NCBI RefSeq assembly: GCF_026151205.1
Contig: NC_087079.1
Span: forward strand, 4,483,230 to 4,547,229
DNA length: 64,000 bases
Direction: 5' to 3'
DNA from: Bolinopsis microptera
Taxonomy: Eukaryota; Ctenophora; Tentaculata; Lobata; Bolinopsidae
Shown: positions 44,608 to 56,189 of the stretch, piece by piece
How the letters are laid out: every line of letters begins with the position of its first letter
How positions within the stretch are numbered: the first letter of the stretch is position 1
Notes under the pieces: model-generated
Databases searched by the model: none
Seen by the model: the letters and a program-made list of their open reading frames with translations, nothing else
Told to the model about the DNA's origin: nothing
Made by a program: the position numbers and the translations under genes

Positions 44608-47309
44608 CTATTTTCCCGGACAAAGATTGTCACAGATGTTGGGATCAACGTTCGATAAGTTCAGTTCTCCGATTTTCTTTTCAAACTCTTCCTCCTCTTT
44701 ACTGGTGTCGATGTGAAGCTTGCCGTTTTCTTTGATTGGGGTTCTTTGTTCGAGCGCGTTCTTGTGTGAGCGCTTTCCCAGGCACCGCAGATGTTCTCTC
44801 GTTGTTTCAACCTGTTCTAGGAGGTTGCCTAGATCTTTCTTCATAGCGTAGGCATCTTCACCGTCTGCATAGTACTGAAATTGGAAACAAGTTCTGTCAA
44901 ATATCGACTGTTAAAATTGCCACGGTTTATTCTGAAATAATTTAATACAGAGTGGACAAGATAACAAAGTGTGATAATTGAGGACGTGTCACGTGACTCG
45001 AGCAAGTAATATTTGTGTATTATCAAAGCTATACAATCAGTACGCATAAGGCACTCCCATTGAACCAGGTAATATATCGTGGCAATTATTTGCAGCTACT
45101 AAAATACCACATACCTTAGGCTCAATGTCGTCCACCGCAAACTTCAACACAGTTTTGTACAAAGCCAGAGCAGCTCTGTTACTTTTTCTCACATGGAGAG
45201 ACACATATTTGGCCCCAAAGTTCTCCACCATAGCCCGAGATGCTTGGTCCATCAGCTTTTTAGCTAGACCCAGTCTCCGGTTAGAGCGCTTCACTGCCAG
45301 TGAGGTTATGTGACCGTGGGGGATCTGGAGGTAACCGTTTATCTATTTATTAAGATATACTGCAAGCTACAATACACATGGTACAATATACAAGGTACAA
45401 TATACAAGGTACAATATACAAGGTACAATATACAAGCTACAATATACAAGGTACAATATACAAGGTACAATATACAAGGTACAATATACAAGGTACAATA
45501 TACAAGGTACAATATACAAGGTACAATATACAAGGTACAATATACAAGGTACAATATACAAGGTACAATATACAAGGTACAATATACAAGCTACAATATA
45601 CAAGGTACAATATACAAGGTACAATATACAAGGTACAATATACAAGGTACAATATACAAGGTACAATATACAAGGTACAATATACGAGGTACAATATACA
45701 AGGTACAATATACGAGGTACAATATACAAGGTACAATATACAAGGTACAATACACATGGTACAATACATATGGTACAATATACAAGGTACAATATACAAG
45801 GTACAATATACAAGGTACAAGGTACAATATACAAGGTACAATATACAAGGTACAATATACAAGGTACAATATACAAGGTACAATATACAAGGTACAATAT
45901 ACAAGGTACAATATACAAGGTACAATATACAAGGTACAAGGTACAATATACAAGGTACAATATACAAGGTACAATATACAAGGTACAATATACAATATAC
46001 AAGGTACAATATACAAGGTACAATATACAAGGTACAATATACAAGGTACAATATACAAGGTACAATATACAAGGTACAATATACAAGGTACAATATACAA
46101 GGTACAATATACAAGGTACAAGGTACAATATACAGGGTACAATATAATACAAGGTACAATATACACACAATATAGACACAATATAGGTTCACTCAACATA
46201 TTTCCATAATTTGAGTTATTAACTTATTATTAAGTATTACAGGAAAACGATCATTCCAAGATATCTACAGTAGATTTAATAAATTAACACTTTTCTTACA
46301 TCATCTGGCTCTTCTTCCATTTTGGCGAGCACGTAACCGCATATTTTACCACTTTCATCCACTGCCACGTAACTCAACTGAGGCCAGCTCAGTCCGTGGT
46401 AAAAGTAATACCTGAAGTTAATAGGTTATAAAACATTTTACAAATTTTACATATTTTACATAATATATTTTATGTATTTCATAATGCATCATTATTAATG
46501 AACCATGGCGGGACTGGAGCATAAGTCAACACAATTGCAATGAGATGGAAGTACACTGAAAGATATTAGTATATAATTTGAAGATAGAGGAGAACAATTT
46601 CCCAACTGGATTGGAGTACTCGACCCTTCCATACATAGCAATCATGTAGGCAATGTATCGTTGCAATCATATGGCCCGGTGTAGACCGAATAAATCTTTA
46701 ATACAGGTTTAGTCATAACAACTATTTTTAAGGGTTAAATACCTTTCATGGAATTAACTGATGGGTTTATAATGTATATATACATAAATACCTCATTTCA
46801 TTTCATATTTACAAAATCATTGTTCGTTGTTAAACATCGTGATCATTTAATAATAATAATAATAATAGGATTATGGCCACATGGCCATCTCGACAAAACT
46901 TGAAACCCAACTGCACTCTACGCTATTGCAGTTCGCACAATATTATCAAAAAGAAAAATGTTCCTATCCGGAACATTTAATGATTAATTATTTTTAGGAC
47001 ATTTAAATGTTTATAAACATTTAAATGATCACGATGTTGAACAACGAACGATGATTTTGTAAATATGAAATGAAATGAGGTATTTATATCCTGCTCCTAT
47101 GATTAACCAATCAACACAATTCATGGAAGATCGTTAACAATGTCACTTGTTAGATCGGCTGACTGTGAGTGATGTGAACAAATGTGATTAATTAAATTAG
47201 ATTGTTTCAAATTAATGCCTTACTTCATCTGATAGTTTTCTGGCAAACAGAGAAGGTTGCAATGTTGCATGTTCATAAGGTCTGAGGTGGTGGCACATCT
47301 GATATGCAT
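44608..47309 (-). CDS. NAA10: N-alpha-acetyltransferase 10 (catalytic subunit of NatA), four exons
   Basis: GNAT enzyme that, with NAA15 on the ribosome, acetylates nascent N-termini. Exons on the minus strand: 47309-47224, 46411-46300, 45324-45115, 44874-44608; phases close to 224 residues. The first 155 residues are almost collinear with the animal protein: [71 protein letters not shown] (acetyl-CoA loop RRLGLA), [35 protein letters not shown]. The tail is a Lys/Glu-rich disordered segment, as in the family. Intron 1 holds a MITE, intron 2 a 14-bp array. A good acceptor (CTGTTCTTCTAG) lies 23 nt before the ATG. Confidence 0.96.
45365..46175. repeat. 14-bp array in NAA10 intron 2, about 58 copies
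   Basis: Unit ACAATATACAAGGT, starting 41 bp from the exon 3 acceptor, with a few ACACATGGT and GAGGT variants and occasional shortened units. The long open frames on all six readings are artefacts of the repeat. Confidence 0.95.
46784..47087. mobile_element. 304-bp fold-back MITE in NAA10 intron 1
   Basis: Terminal inverted repeats of about 70 bp begin ATAAATACCTCATTTCATTT and run through CGTTGTTAAACATCGTGATC; the centre has an (AAT)n run and GGCCACATGGCC. No ORF. Family unknown. Confidence 0.75.
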
Positions 47310-47735
47310 CTTGATCTTATGGGGCTGAGTTGCTAGAAGAACAGGTTTGTTATGAGAACAAAATGGGAACAATCATCGACTCAGCAATATTTATTACAAA
47401 ACAGCTATTTATATAATATTAGTATGTATCAATGAGGATTAAGATGATTTTAACAAAGGAAATTTAAGAAAGGAAAACATCTCAGAAAGTTACAATTTCA
47501 AATCAATAAACCATGATTTATAATCTGTATAAAATCTGTAAACACAAAACATTTGCATAATCTGTAAAAATTAGGTAACCAGTGACTTTAATATGTCATC
47601 AGTATTTAAGGAAATAGGAATGAATGTTCCATCTTCTTAAATTAAAGGGTTCAAAACAATAAATTAATATTAGAAATTAAATTATTACCATAAATAATCA
47701 ATAGAAATCATGTGGATGACTGCAGTGTACAACAA

Positions 47736-49562
47736 TTACGACAAATAACAGCTCTTTTCTTTCAACCCCTCAATAACAAAGTCCGAAAAAATTTGCCCGA
47801 TAGCTTTTCCTTGGGGATCTGTTTTTAATGAGGCCACACCGCCGCCACCAAGAGCATTGTCTAGGACAAAGTTGAACGCTCCGGTACCAGGTAAGTTGTA
47901 CTTTGTCACAACCAGATCTTCTCCCAGAAAACTGAGATACTCTTTAACAGCAGCTGAAGTTAACCTGGAATCTAATGCTTTGTATAATGATTTGTTTCTG
48001 CAGATGATCCCAAGATTTGCGGAGTTACCTTTGTCACCACTTCTCAGGAAAGCCAACTCTTCCAGTCGGAATGAACATTCCCCCTCATTGACTACATCAA
48101 TTATTGTCTCAGGCTGGGACTGAGGTTGAACGGGACTGAATTCTGTGTTGGAATTTGTGAATTCAGCATTATCTACAGTTATGTTCACCAAGTCCTTGGG
48201 ATAAAAAAATGGCTTGTACCTGAGGATAGGAGTGGGTTTAGGTCTTCCTCCAACAAGAGTAGTGAAACCTGGTGCCATGCCTGTACTTGCTCCTGCAATT
48301 TCTTTAGCCCACATTTCTAGTGCTGCCTTGTTTTTATGCCTTACGCTAGTCCAAACAACAACTTCTTTAGCACTACTTGACTTGATATCTTTTCCGTAGT
48401 TTGAACCACTTCCAAGACATTCAACATTTACTTCCTCAAAACTGCCCATGCCCATTTTAGAAAAGATTTTCTCACATCTCTCGATGGTACTCATTGAATT
48501 TAGGTGCCCCTTTTGGGCAGCATTTGGTCCAATCATTGGGGCCATTGATGTAGCTTTGTATCCATCTATGTATGTTGCACTAACTTTGTAAGTCGAAGAT
48601 GGAGGTTTACCCACTGCACCAGAGACTTCTACTTCATTCTTTGCCACTTCCTTTATTGAAACATTTGCAAAGTCACAATTTACATCAGGTAATGCATAGC
48701 ACTGAGAGTCTCCTATTTCATAAAGCATTTGTTCAGCAACTGTTCCAAATGAGACAAGACCGCCGGTTTTCACAGGTTTAGTCACTTTAAACACACCATC
48801 TGGCTGTACATCAACAATAGGAAATCCAACATTACTATAATCTGGTACCTGGTGCCAATCAGTGAAATTTCCTCCAGTAGACTGAGCACCACATTCAACA
48901 ATGTGACCAGCAAGGGAACCTTGGGCCAGTTTGTCAAATTCATTCATGTTCCAACCAAACCTATGAATCAGGGGCCCTAAAACAAGAGCAGAATCTACAC
49001 ATCTACCGGTAATTACGATATCAGCACCATTATCCAGAGCTTTGGCAATGGGCTCTGCACCTAAATAACAATTCATAGTATTGTAAGGAATACCTTCAAT
49101 CTCAGGAAGTTTGATCCCTTGATTGATCAAGTCATCTCCAACAACTGAAGCAACTTTTAAATTCAACCCAAACTGTTGCAAAAGTCCGCCCAACCTTTTA
49201 GCACAGGCATCAGGGTTAAGTCCACCAGCATTCACCACCACCTTTATCTTTTTTTCAACAATTTTTGGCCCATTAGGAGCTAAATGCTCAAAGAAATCTG
49301 GACAAAAGCCTAGCTCAGGCTTCTTTTTCTTCATTGCAGCAAGAATAGACATAGTGACTTCTGCAAGGTAATCACCAACAAGAAAATCAATGCTCCCTTT
49401 ATTTACTAACTGTTGAGAAGCAAAAGTACAGGAGTCACCCCAAAATCCAGAAAAGCATCCAATACGGACATTATCAGATGGCGAAGAGGAAAGGAATCGT
49501 TTTCTGCTGATTGACTGGGCAAACCATTTTGCACCAGTGAATGGTGATTTTCGTAAGAACAT
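47736..49562 (-). CDS. AtuA-family protein (acyclic terpene utilisation type), probably mitochondrial
   Basis: An intronless frame of 608 residues. The start MFLRKSPFTGAKWFAQSISR is basic and Ser-rich without acidic residues, like a mitochondrial presequence. The AtuA domain begins at about 33 (RIGCFSGFWGDS) and contains FLVGDYLAEVTMSIL, VVNAGGLNPDACAKRL, NCYLGAEPIAKALDNGADIV, ITGRCVDSALVLGPLIHRFG, SLAGHIVECGAQSTGGNFTD. The end (LAFLRSGDKGNSANLGIICR to GGGGVASLKTDPQGK) is the AtuA-like C-terminal domain. Bacterial AtuA takes part in citronellol/geraniol breakdown; the animal protein's substrate is unknown. A splice acceptor (AATATTTCAG) lies 4 nt before the ATG. The stop is 427 bp before NAA10. 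Confidence 0.9.
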   Translation of the reverse strand: MFLRKSPFTGAKWFAQSISRKRFLSSSPSDNVRIGCFSGFWGDSCTFASQQLVNKGSIDFLVGDYLAEVTMSILAAMKKKKPELGFCPDFFEHLAPNGPKIVEKKIKVVVNAGGLNPDACAKRLGGLLQQFGLNLKVASVVGDDLINQGIKLPEIEGIPYNTMNCYLGAEPIAKALDNGADIVITGRCVDSALVLGPLIHRFGWNMNEFDKLAQGSLAGHIVECGAQSTGGNFTDWHQVPDYSNVGFPIVDVQPDGVFKVTKPVKTGGLVSFGTVAEQMLYEIGDSQCYALPDVNCDFANVSIKEVAKNEVEVSGAVGKPPSSTYKVSATYIDGYKATSMAPMIGPNAAQKGHLNSMSTIERCEKIFSKMGMGSFEEVNVECLGSGSNYGKDIKSSSAKEVVVWTSVRHKNKAALEMWAKEIAGASTGMAPGFTTLVGGRPKPTPILRYKPFFYPKDLVNITVDNAEFTNSNTEFSPVQPQSQPETIIDVVNEGECSFRLEELAFLRSGDKGNSANLGIICRNKSLYKALDSRLTSAAVKEYLSFLGEDLVVTKYNLPGTGAFNFVLDNALGGGGVASLKTDPQGKAIGQIFSDFVIEGLKEKSCYLS

Positions 49563-49565
49563 TGT

Positions 49566-49582
49566 GCTGAAATATTAGTATG
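49566..49582 (-). promoter_or_regulatory. Splice acceptor 4 nt before AtuA-family start
   Basis: CTAATATTTCAG|CACAATG on the minus strand. As for ENDOV and ANAPC4, no upstream coding exon is seen; a LINE begins within 200 bp. Confidence 0.5.
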
Positions 49583-49734
49583 TAATACAGATTCAATAAA
49601 TCTTGCATTTATGCAACAAATAGAAAATAAACATGTCGTGAATATTTTAATCAGTTATGATGTTTTTCTTTCATAATATGTTCTCATTTTAATGAGACAG
49701 CTTGGTTTTTATTTTTTCTGTACTCTATTTAGTG

Positions 49735-51670
49735 TCAATGCAAATGGTTCTACTTACTAAGACCTGCTAAGCTTTTGTCTCAAGTTCGAAACCTGTCGTA
49801 TTTAATAACCTGTCGTTTTGTAATAACTTTGATGATATTCCTGAACACCAGCTTCTACCATGTCTTGTAGTCAGTCACCTTTTTGAAGTCAGAGAATTGA
49901 TCAAAGAATCTGGCATCAAAACCTCATCGATTGATCCACTACCTAAAGAACTCTTGTCAGAGCACCTTGAGCTAATCCTCCCTACCCTTTGTGATATTAT
50001 CAACGTTTCTCTTTCAACCGGAAGTATGGAGGGAATCAAGTTAGCACATCTCACTCCCCTGATCAAAGGAGATTCCCTAGACACTGAGAACTTAAAGAAT
50101 TATAGACCCATCTCTAATCTTACATTCATCGGTAAACTCATTGAGCGCTTTGTATTAAAATGCCTCAATGAACATCTAGCCAAGAATAATCTCAACATTG
50201 ACCACCAGTCTGGTTACAAAAAGCATCACAGCACAGAAACACTCCTCATTACCATAGTCAATGACCTCCTCATAGCCACTAATGAAAACACAGCAACAGT
50301 TGTAATGCTTTTAGACCTGAGTGCTGCATTCGACACAGTTGACCATTATATCAAATTGATCAATATATTGACGTGTGAGATTGGGATTGCGGGAACAGCC
50401 TTGAAATGGTTCGCCAGCTTCATCCGTGGTCGTTGTCAAAAAGTCAAGATAGGTGACCTAGAATCTGAAGAAATTGTAATAAAGTTTGGTGCCCCACAGG
50501 GCTCTGTCCTTGGCCCTGTGTTGTTTAATATCTACATATGCTCAATTTACTCTTCTGTAAAATCGAAGCAATTTCTGATCCATGGCTATGCTGATGATCA
50601 CCAGATCTACAAGTCATTTTCATCTGCTACAGAATATCAAGTCCTCAGCGAAGACCTGCCCTCCTGTTTTAGAGAAATCGAGACCTGGATGACGAACCAC
50701 TTCCTTCTTCTGAATCCAACTAAAACTGAAATTATAATTTTTGGTTCAAAACGTTTATTGTCAGAATTAGAAATTGGTGGTGTCTTCCTTAAATCTTCTG
50801 TCTGTATAAGACTTGTTAACGTTACTAAAAACATTGGCTTTACATTGGATTCCTCTCTGACTCTTAATCCTCAAATAAAGAAGCTTAAAGCTGCAAACTG
50901 CCACAAGATGCGGAATATTGCAAAGATGAAACCATTCCTCTCTGAAGATCAAATGCAAATCATCGTACAATCTCTTGTTATTAGTTCCCTTGACTACTGC
51001 AATGCACTTTACTATGGTACTAATCATTCTGTTTTGAAACAGCTACAATCTCTGCAAAACAGAGCATGTCGCTTAGTTAAAGGTCTAAAGAGGAGAGAAG
51101 AAGTTGAGCCCTACATAAAAGAACTTCATTGGCTTAAGGTACAAGAACATATTGAATTTAAAATACTCCTGCTAACTTTCAAACTGCTCCATGGACTAGC
51201 ACCTTCATACCTTGTCAAGTACAATCCCAGTGGTGGCAGAGATGTGTCTCTTCATTGCCCTATAAACAGTCCACCAAGAGCATTCTCTTCATCTGCTCCA
51301 AGATTATGGAACAACCTTCCTCAAGAAATCAGGAAATGTGTAAACATCAATGACTTTAAGGGAAAACTAAAAGCTCATCTGTTTAGAAAGTCCTTTGATA
51401 TGTACTGAGTATATAATACATTATCAGAAGATTTTAAAATCTTCATCCTACAGCAGGTCAATTTTACGCTTTAAATTAAATTATTCTAGGCTTCTAATTT
51501 TTTTAGGATTTTCGGGCAACATTCAAGATATTATTCTTTTCCGTGTTTCACTGTGTCGGCCAATAAAATTGTAGTGTAGGTCAGAAAAGGAGGCTCTATC
51601 CCGGGACACCAACATTTTTTGGGTTGGCACCCAGGAGAAAGCTGCCTTTAAGCAATAAGGAGACACATAA
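49735..51670 (+). mobile_element. 5'-truncated LINE (CR1/L2 type)
   Basis: It carries the reverse transcriptase half and a 3'UTR of about 250 bp. No endonuclease region is present, as expected of a copy cut short during reverse transcription. Ends are approximate. Confidence 0.8.
49897..51408 (+). CDS. LINE reverse transcriptase, partial ORF2
   Basis: About 503 residues; the frame is open upstream to about 49770. Motifs: HLTPLIKGD, NYRPISNLTFIGKLIERFV, LLDLSAAFDTVDH, FGAPQGSVLGPVLFNIYICS and catalytic YADD (GYADDHQIYKSF), then SLDYCNALYYG, RACRLVKG, LHWLKVQEHIEFKILLLTFK, and a C-terminus RAFSSSAPRLWNNLPQEIR. The RT core is unbroken. The sequence is quite unlike the LINE at 5862-8966. Confidence 0.85.
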   Translation: MIKESGIKTSSIDPLPKELLSEHLELILPTLCDIINVSLSTGSMEGIKLAHLTPLIKGDSLDTENLKNYRPISNLTFIGKLIERFVLKCLNEHLAKNNLNIDHQSGYKKHHSTETLLITIVNDLLIATNENTATVVMLLDLSAAFDTVDHYIKLINILTCEIGIAGTALKWFASFIRGRCQKVKIGDLESEEIVIKFGAPQGSVLGPVLFNIYICSIYSSVKSKQFLIHGYADDHQIYKSFSSATEYQVLSEDLPSCFREIETWMTNHFLLLNPTKTEIIIFGSKRLLSELEIGGVFLKSSVCIRLVNVTKNIGFTLDSSLTLNPQIKKLKAANCHKMRNIAKMKPFLSEDQMQIIVQSLVISSLDYCNALYYGTNHSVLKQLQSLQNRACRLVKGLKRREEVEPYIKELHWLKVQEHIEFKILLLTFKLLHGLAPSYLVKYNPSGGRDVSLHCPINSPPRAFSSSAPRLWNNLPQEIRKCVNINDFKGKLKAHLFRKSFDMY

Positions 51671-52490
51671 TGAATATCTTTGGTTTCATCCTTTTGTGGC
51701 AAAGAAGCGTTTTATAAATCTTTATTCCACTGGGAAATATTAATGAATTATTTATAGATAATGTATTAGATTTTATTAATTAATAAAATTGAATTTGATA
51801 AATTATTAATGTTGATGGAAAAATATATTTATTTAAATTATTTTTTTATTTAGTGCAATGATATTTTGTAGACACTTGTGATGATGTTATGTCATAATCT
51901 TTACTTACTTACTTACTTACTGCCTTATTCTTTGTATTTTGTCTCAAGTATTTTAGCATCTTCTTCCACTCTGTTTATTTCACTGTCTCTAGACTTATAT
52001 GTTGCCCAGATAATTTGACATGACTGTATTGGATTTTCTGTAACGTCAGTTACTGTTCTGCAGTAAGCTTTTTTAATAATTTTGTATTGAATATTGAAGT
52101 ATTCAGATTGTTTGTATATTTGGAGTTCTATACGTTCTATACGTATATTCTTAAAGAAATTTTAATATTTTATGATTTTTCATCTTTATTATCTTGTATA
52201 TCATTTTGTTAGTCTGATGAGTCTCATACATAGATTTCTTGAGGTCATCATCTATGTTTTGTTAGAACCTAACCTTTCTTGGATATCTTCTTGTTAGGTG
52301 TATCTGCCTTATTTAGTCAGGATTTCACTTGCAGCTATAAACTTCCGTTTTTACTCCTGTCCAAGGCGAGATGCACGATCTCGACTGTCATTTAGGTATC
52401 ATTTACAGCTGAGCATGAGCGTTAAATTTAAATTATTTAACCTTTTGGTGCTGTATAAAAATAACATCAATTTATTATTATTATTATTAA
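51671..52490. other. AT-rich spacer
   Basis: No gene. It includes a short (TTAC)n run at about 51900-51920, and an (ATT)n run that ends in the TTAA target of the next element. Confidence 0.5.
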
Positions 52491-53858
52491 GGGGGGGGGG
52501 CCAATGGATATTTTTTGTGAAACTTGATTTCGAGATAGCAGTTGACCAACAAACTAAGACCAGTGACCGAACTTTTGAGGGGGTCCCGGACCCCAACCGC
52601 CAAACGGTGCGCGCAGGGCAGCCACGCCCATATTTGGTCCAAATTAGGCCCAATTTAGCCAAATACCCTTAACATGCCCAAAACCCAGGTTTATGGTGCT
52701 CTACTTGTAGCTAGTGGTATCCTGAACTCGTATATGAAATTTCATCAAGATTGGACAAAAAATGACTGAGTTATGAGCCAAAAACCATATGCCCATATTT
52801 GGGCATATGCACCAAATTTGGTAGATTTCGTCCCATAAATTGGTCAAATATCAATATTTTTGAATGAAACTTACTTTATATGAAAGGTAAGCCTAAACTA
52901 CATATTATCTGTAAGTTATAGCTTTATATCTGTTTAAATGTGGATACTAAGGCAAAAAAACCACAAAAAATGTACTAAATTGCCCATATCTCGGTTCGCG
53001 ATATTCGCGGAATTGATCTCATTAAAATTGTAACAACTCAATCAGTTTTCAAAATTTTTGCATGAAATTTTCGGAATCGACTCGAAATCGCATTTCCACC
53101 TTATTTTAAATACGGATTTTTGATTTAGGCCTCCAAAAAAATTTGGCGGCCAAATTCTGAATTTTTGTGAGATAATTTTGGAATTTGGCCGCCAAATTTT
53201 TTTGGAGGCCTAAATCAAAAATCCGTATTTAAAATAAGGTGGAAATGCGATTTCGAGTCGATTCCGAAAATTTCATGCAAAAATTTTGAAAACTGATTGA
53301 GTTGTTACAATTTTAATGAGATCAATTCCGCGAATATCGCGAACCGAGATATGGGCAATTTAGTACATTTTTTGTGGTTTTTTTGCCTTAGTATCCACAT
53401 TTAAACAGATATAAAGCTATAACTTACAGATAATATGTAGTTTAGGCTTACCTTTCATATAAAGTAAGTTTCATTCAAAAATATTGATATTTGACCAATT
53501 TATGGGACGAAATCTACCAAATTTGGTGCGTATGCCCAAATATGGGCATATGGTTTTTGGCTCATAACTCAGTCATTTTTTGTCCAATCTTGATGAAATT
53601 TCATATACGAGTTCAGGATACCACTAGCTACAAGTAGAGCACCATAAACCTGGGTTTTGGGCATGTTAAGGGTATTTGGCTAAATTGGGCCTAATTTGGA
53701 CCAAATATGGGCGTGGCTGCCCTGCGCGCACCGTTTGGCGGTTGGGGTCCGGAACCCCCTCAAAAGTTCGGTCACTGGTCTTAGTTTGTTGGTCAACTGC
53801 TATCTCGAAATCAAGTTTCACAAAAAAATATCCATTGGCCCCCCCCCCCCCCCCCCCC
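52491..53858. mobile_element. 1.37-kb near-perfect palindrome in TTAA
   Basis: Arms of about 660 bp pair almost base for base around a loop at about 53165. Ends are a G-run then CCAATGG, and CCATTGG then a C-run, flanked by TTAA (52487-52490, 53859-53862). No ORF beyond short artefacts. Same TTAA/G-run style as 23338-24066. Diverged relatives of its arm lie at 62140-62345 and 63850-64000. Confidence 0.88.
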
Positions 53859-53862
53859 TTAA

Positions 53863-56180
53863 CTGAAACAAGAACTGAATGGAGCTGACCCATACTCTTA
53901 TCTACAAGAAGTTTTGATTCCAGCAAAAAGCAGCACGCAAAAATCATTTATTGGGAGAGTTGAATTTCTTTGGGGACAAAATGAATTTCTCTATCATCTA
54001 GCCAATTAAATAGATTAGAAACGAATAATAGTTCAAAGGTCTCATATAATATCATTTAGCTATCAACCTCGGATCACAACTTTGGGGATGTCAGAAACAG
54101 TATTTCTAAAGCGTATAAAAATATCAAAATATCAAGACTCTGCACACATCTCAGGGAAATGATATCACCTTATAGAGGAAGGATCATGGACCCCGAAATC
54201 CACCACTTTTCTGTACTTTCAAAGGTACTATTGAAAGCCAGAAATTTCCCGAAAATCGGGATTGCTGAAAGCATATGGCGCTCATCTTTAAAGGTCCCAT
54301 TTAGTGTAATAAAGTGTCCGTATCATGCCATGATTAAACTTATAATTGTATGGTTGTACCTGTAGACTGTTTTAGTTGACACTCAAGCCCAGTCCAACAG
54401 TGACAATAAAATAATGCCATGATTAAACTTATAATTGTATGGTTGTACCTGTAGACTGTTTTAGTTGACACTCAAGCCCAGTCCAACAGTGACAATAAAA
54501 TAACGCCTGATGGTGTAGAATCAATTTTAAAATTTGTTACTTTTTCAAAAAATCTAGTTTAAGTAAAACAAAATTTTTTTTAGTATAACAAAATTGTATT
54601 TTATACCCACAATCAATTCATATTTAGTATCACAAATATTTAAAGTTAAAATAACCATTCACAGAACACAGAAGTAGTTTTATTGTAACAAAATAATTTG
54701 TGATATGTGTGATGTGTAAAAGTGATAAATTAATAAATTAATTTACACTCAAAAAAGTACAAAAAATGCACCATTTTTACTTTGCAACACTGTTGTAGCG
54801 CGATGCGTTACTGTGCCGCGCAGCACACTCAATTATGCTTCTCGCTAGATCGGCGAAATGTGTTGACGGATGTTACTCGTTTAAATTTCTTCGAAGTAGC
54901 GCGTCCGCTTTCTTCTCGATGGCAATTACCTGAGGACCCCAGGCTATTATGTTCATTAACATAGCCTGGTGAGACTGAACCCTCTAATACGCGCAAGTCT
55001 CTCTGACGGGCGCGTTTTTGCGCGTGGAATGCTGAGCGCGCAAAATATATGTTTTGTAATGATAATCGCATATCGGTAGACCTTTTAAAAGCAGTATGTG
55101 ACAGAGTGGCAACAAGCCGACAAGCGACATGTTGTAAGTTACAAGTGCGGTAGCGTGATACTTTATGAAGTTTCTCATTTGTTTTGGTCAATTTGCAATT
55201 GCAATTGCAATCCCGAACTTAGACGGATCAAAGGTTTCATGATGGTTACTATTACTTAATTGTTAATGATCACACGACAACTCGCCTCGCCTAGCATTCC
55301 ACACCAAAAACGCGACCAATGTCATTCCACCATATTATATATCAATCGTGTTAAAGAACACAAAAGCCGGAGGTCTAAAGGTAAATACAATCAAGTGGAA
55401 AAAGGTGGTAGACATATCACAGAATTTATGTCAACTTTCATATTTTAATCATTTTATTACATAATTTAAAGATCATATTCTAATAATTTTATTACATAAT
55501 TTAAAGAGAACGGTTAATAATGGAGTCATTCGTAAACTATTGACAAATAGCTATTCACGAGAGTGCTCAGTTGTCAGTGCTACAGCCAGTACCATTACCA
55601 AATACACAAATCACTCATAATATTTTCAGCTTTAAACTTACCCGGGGACCCCGGGCTTTGTGTTCTCAAACACAGTAGTTATATTAATATTAGATTTTAG
55701 TAAATATGCTTGATTCATGACTGATACGTGTATGAAAACCTAAAACGGGGTCCCCAGGTACTCAATCGATTAGATATGTAAAAGATTCCGATACGAGGGA
55801 TTATCATACCTCATGCTAGGTATGCATTTTCGTATGATACAGAATGACATTAACTGCGGAGCACCGTACTGAGTTTCACAACAAGGTCTACAATAAACTG
55901 AAACATTAAACATGTGAAGATGATTGATCACTCAGTACTCGACCAACTGCACGTAGCATACTTTAACACGTACTACTTCAAGTAGTCCTTACAGACTATT
56001 AAAAATCTAAACCCAAATTAGAGTGTAGAACGTATGTTGAAAACCCTTACCCGTACGACTACAACAAATTATACCAACATCCTTATTTGGTCATACTATC
56101 TGGTCATTATAAAGAGGTTCATAAAAGGAAAACATATCCAAATAATTTTTTATCAATTAAGATAATTTTACGTTCATAAG
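53863..56180. other. Gene-poor stretch with one 89-bp tandem duplication
   Basis: An 89-bp unit beginning ATGCCATGATTAAAC and ending GACAATAAAAT occurs twice in tandem (54325-54413, 54414-54503), almost without change. A hairpin CAGGCTATTATGTTCATTAA / CATAGCCTG lies at 54940-54970. A 120-codon minus-strand frame at 54829-55191 has no recognisable domain. Confidence 0.5.
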
Positions 56181-56189
56181 GCTCAAAGA

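Noticed and set aside
45310-46209. Long open frames of 125-299 codons on both strands
   Set aside because: They are produced by the 14-bp repeat, which lacks stops in several frames; the region is intron 2 of NAA10.
54829-55191. 120-codon minus-strand frame
   Set aside because: No domain, no splice context, surrounded by repeats; probably chance.
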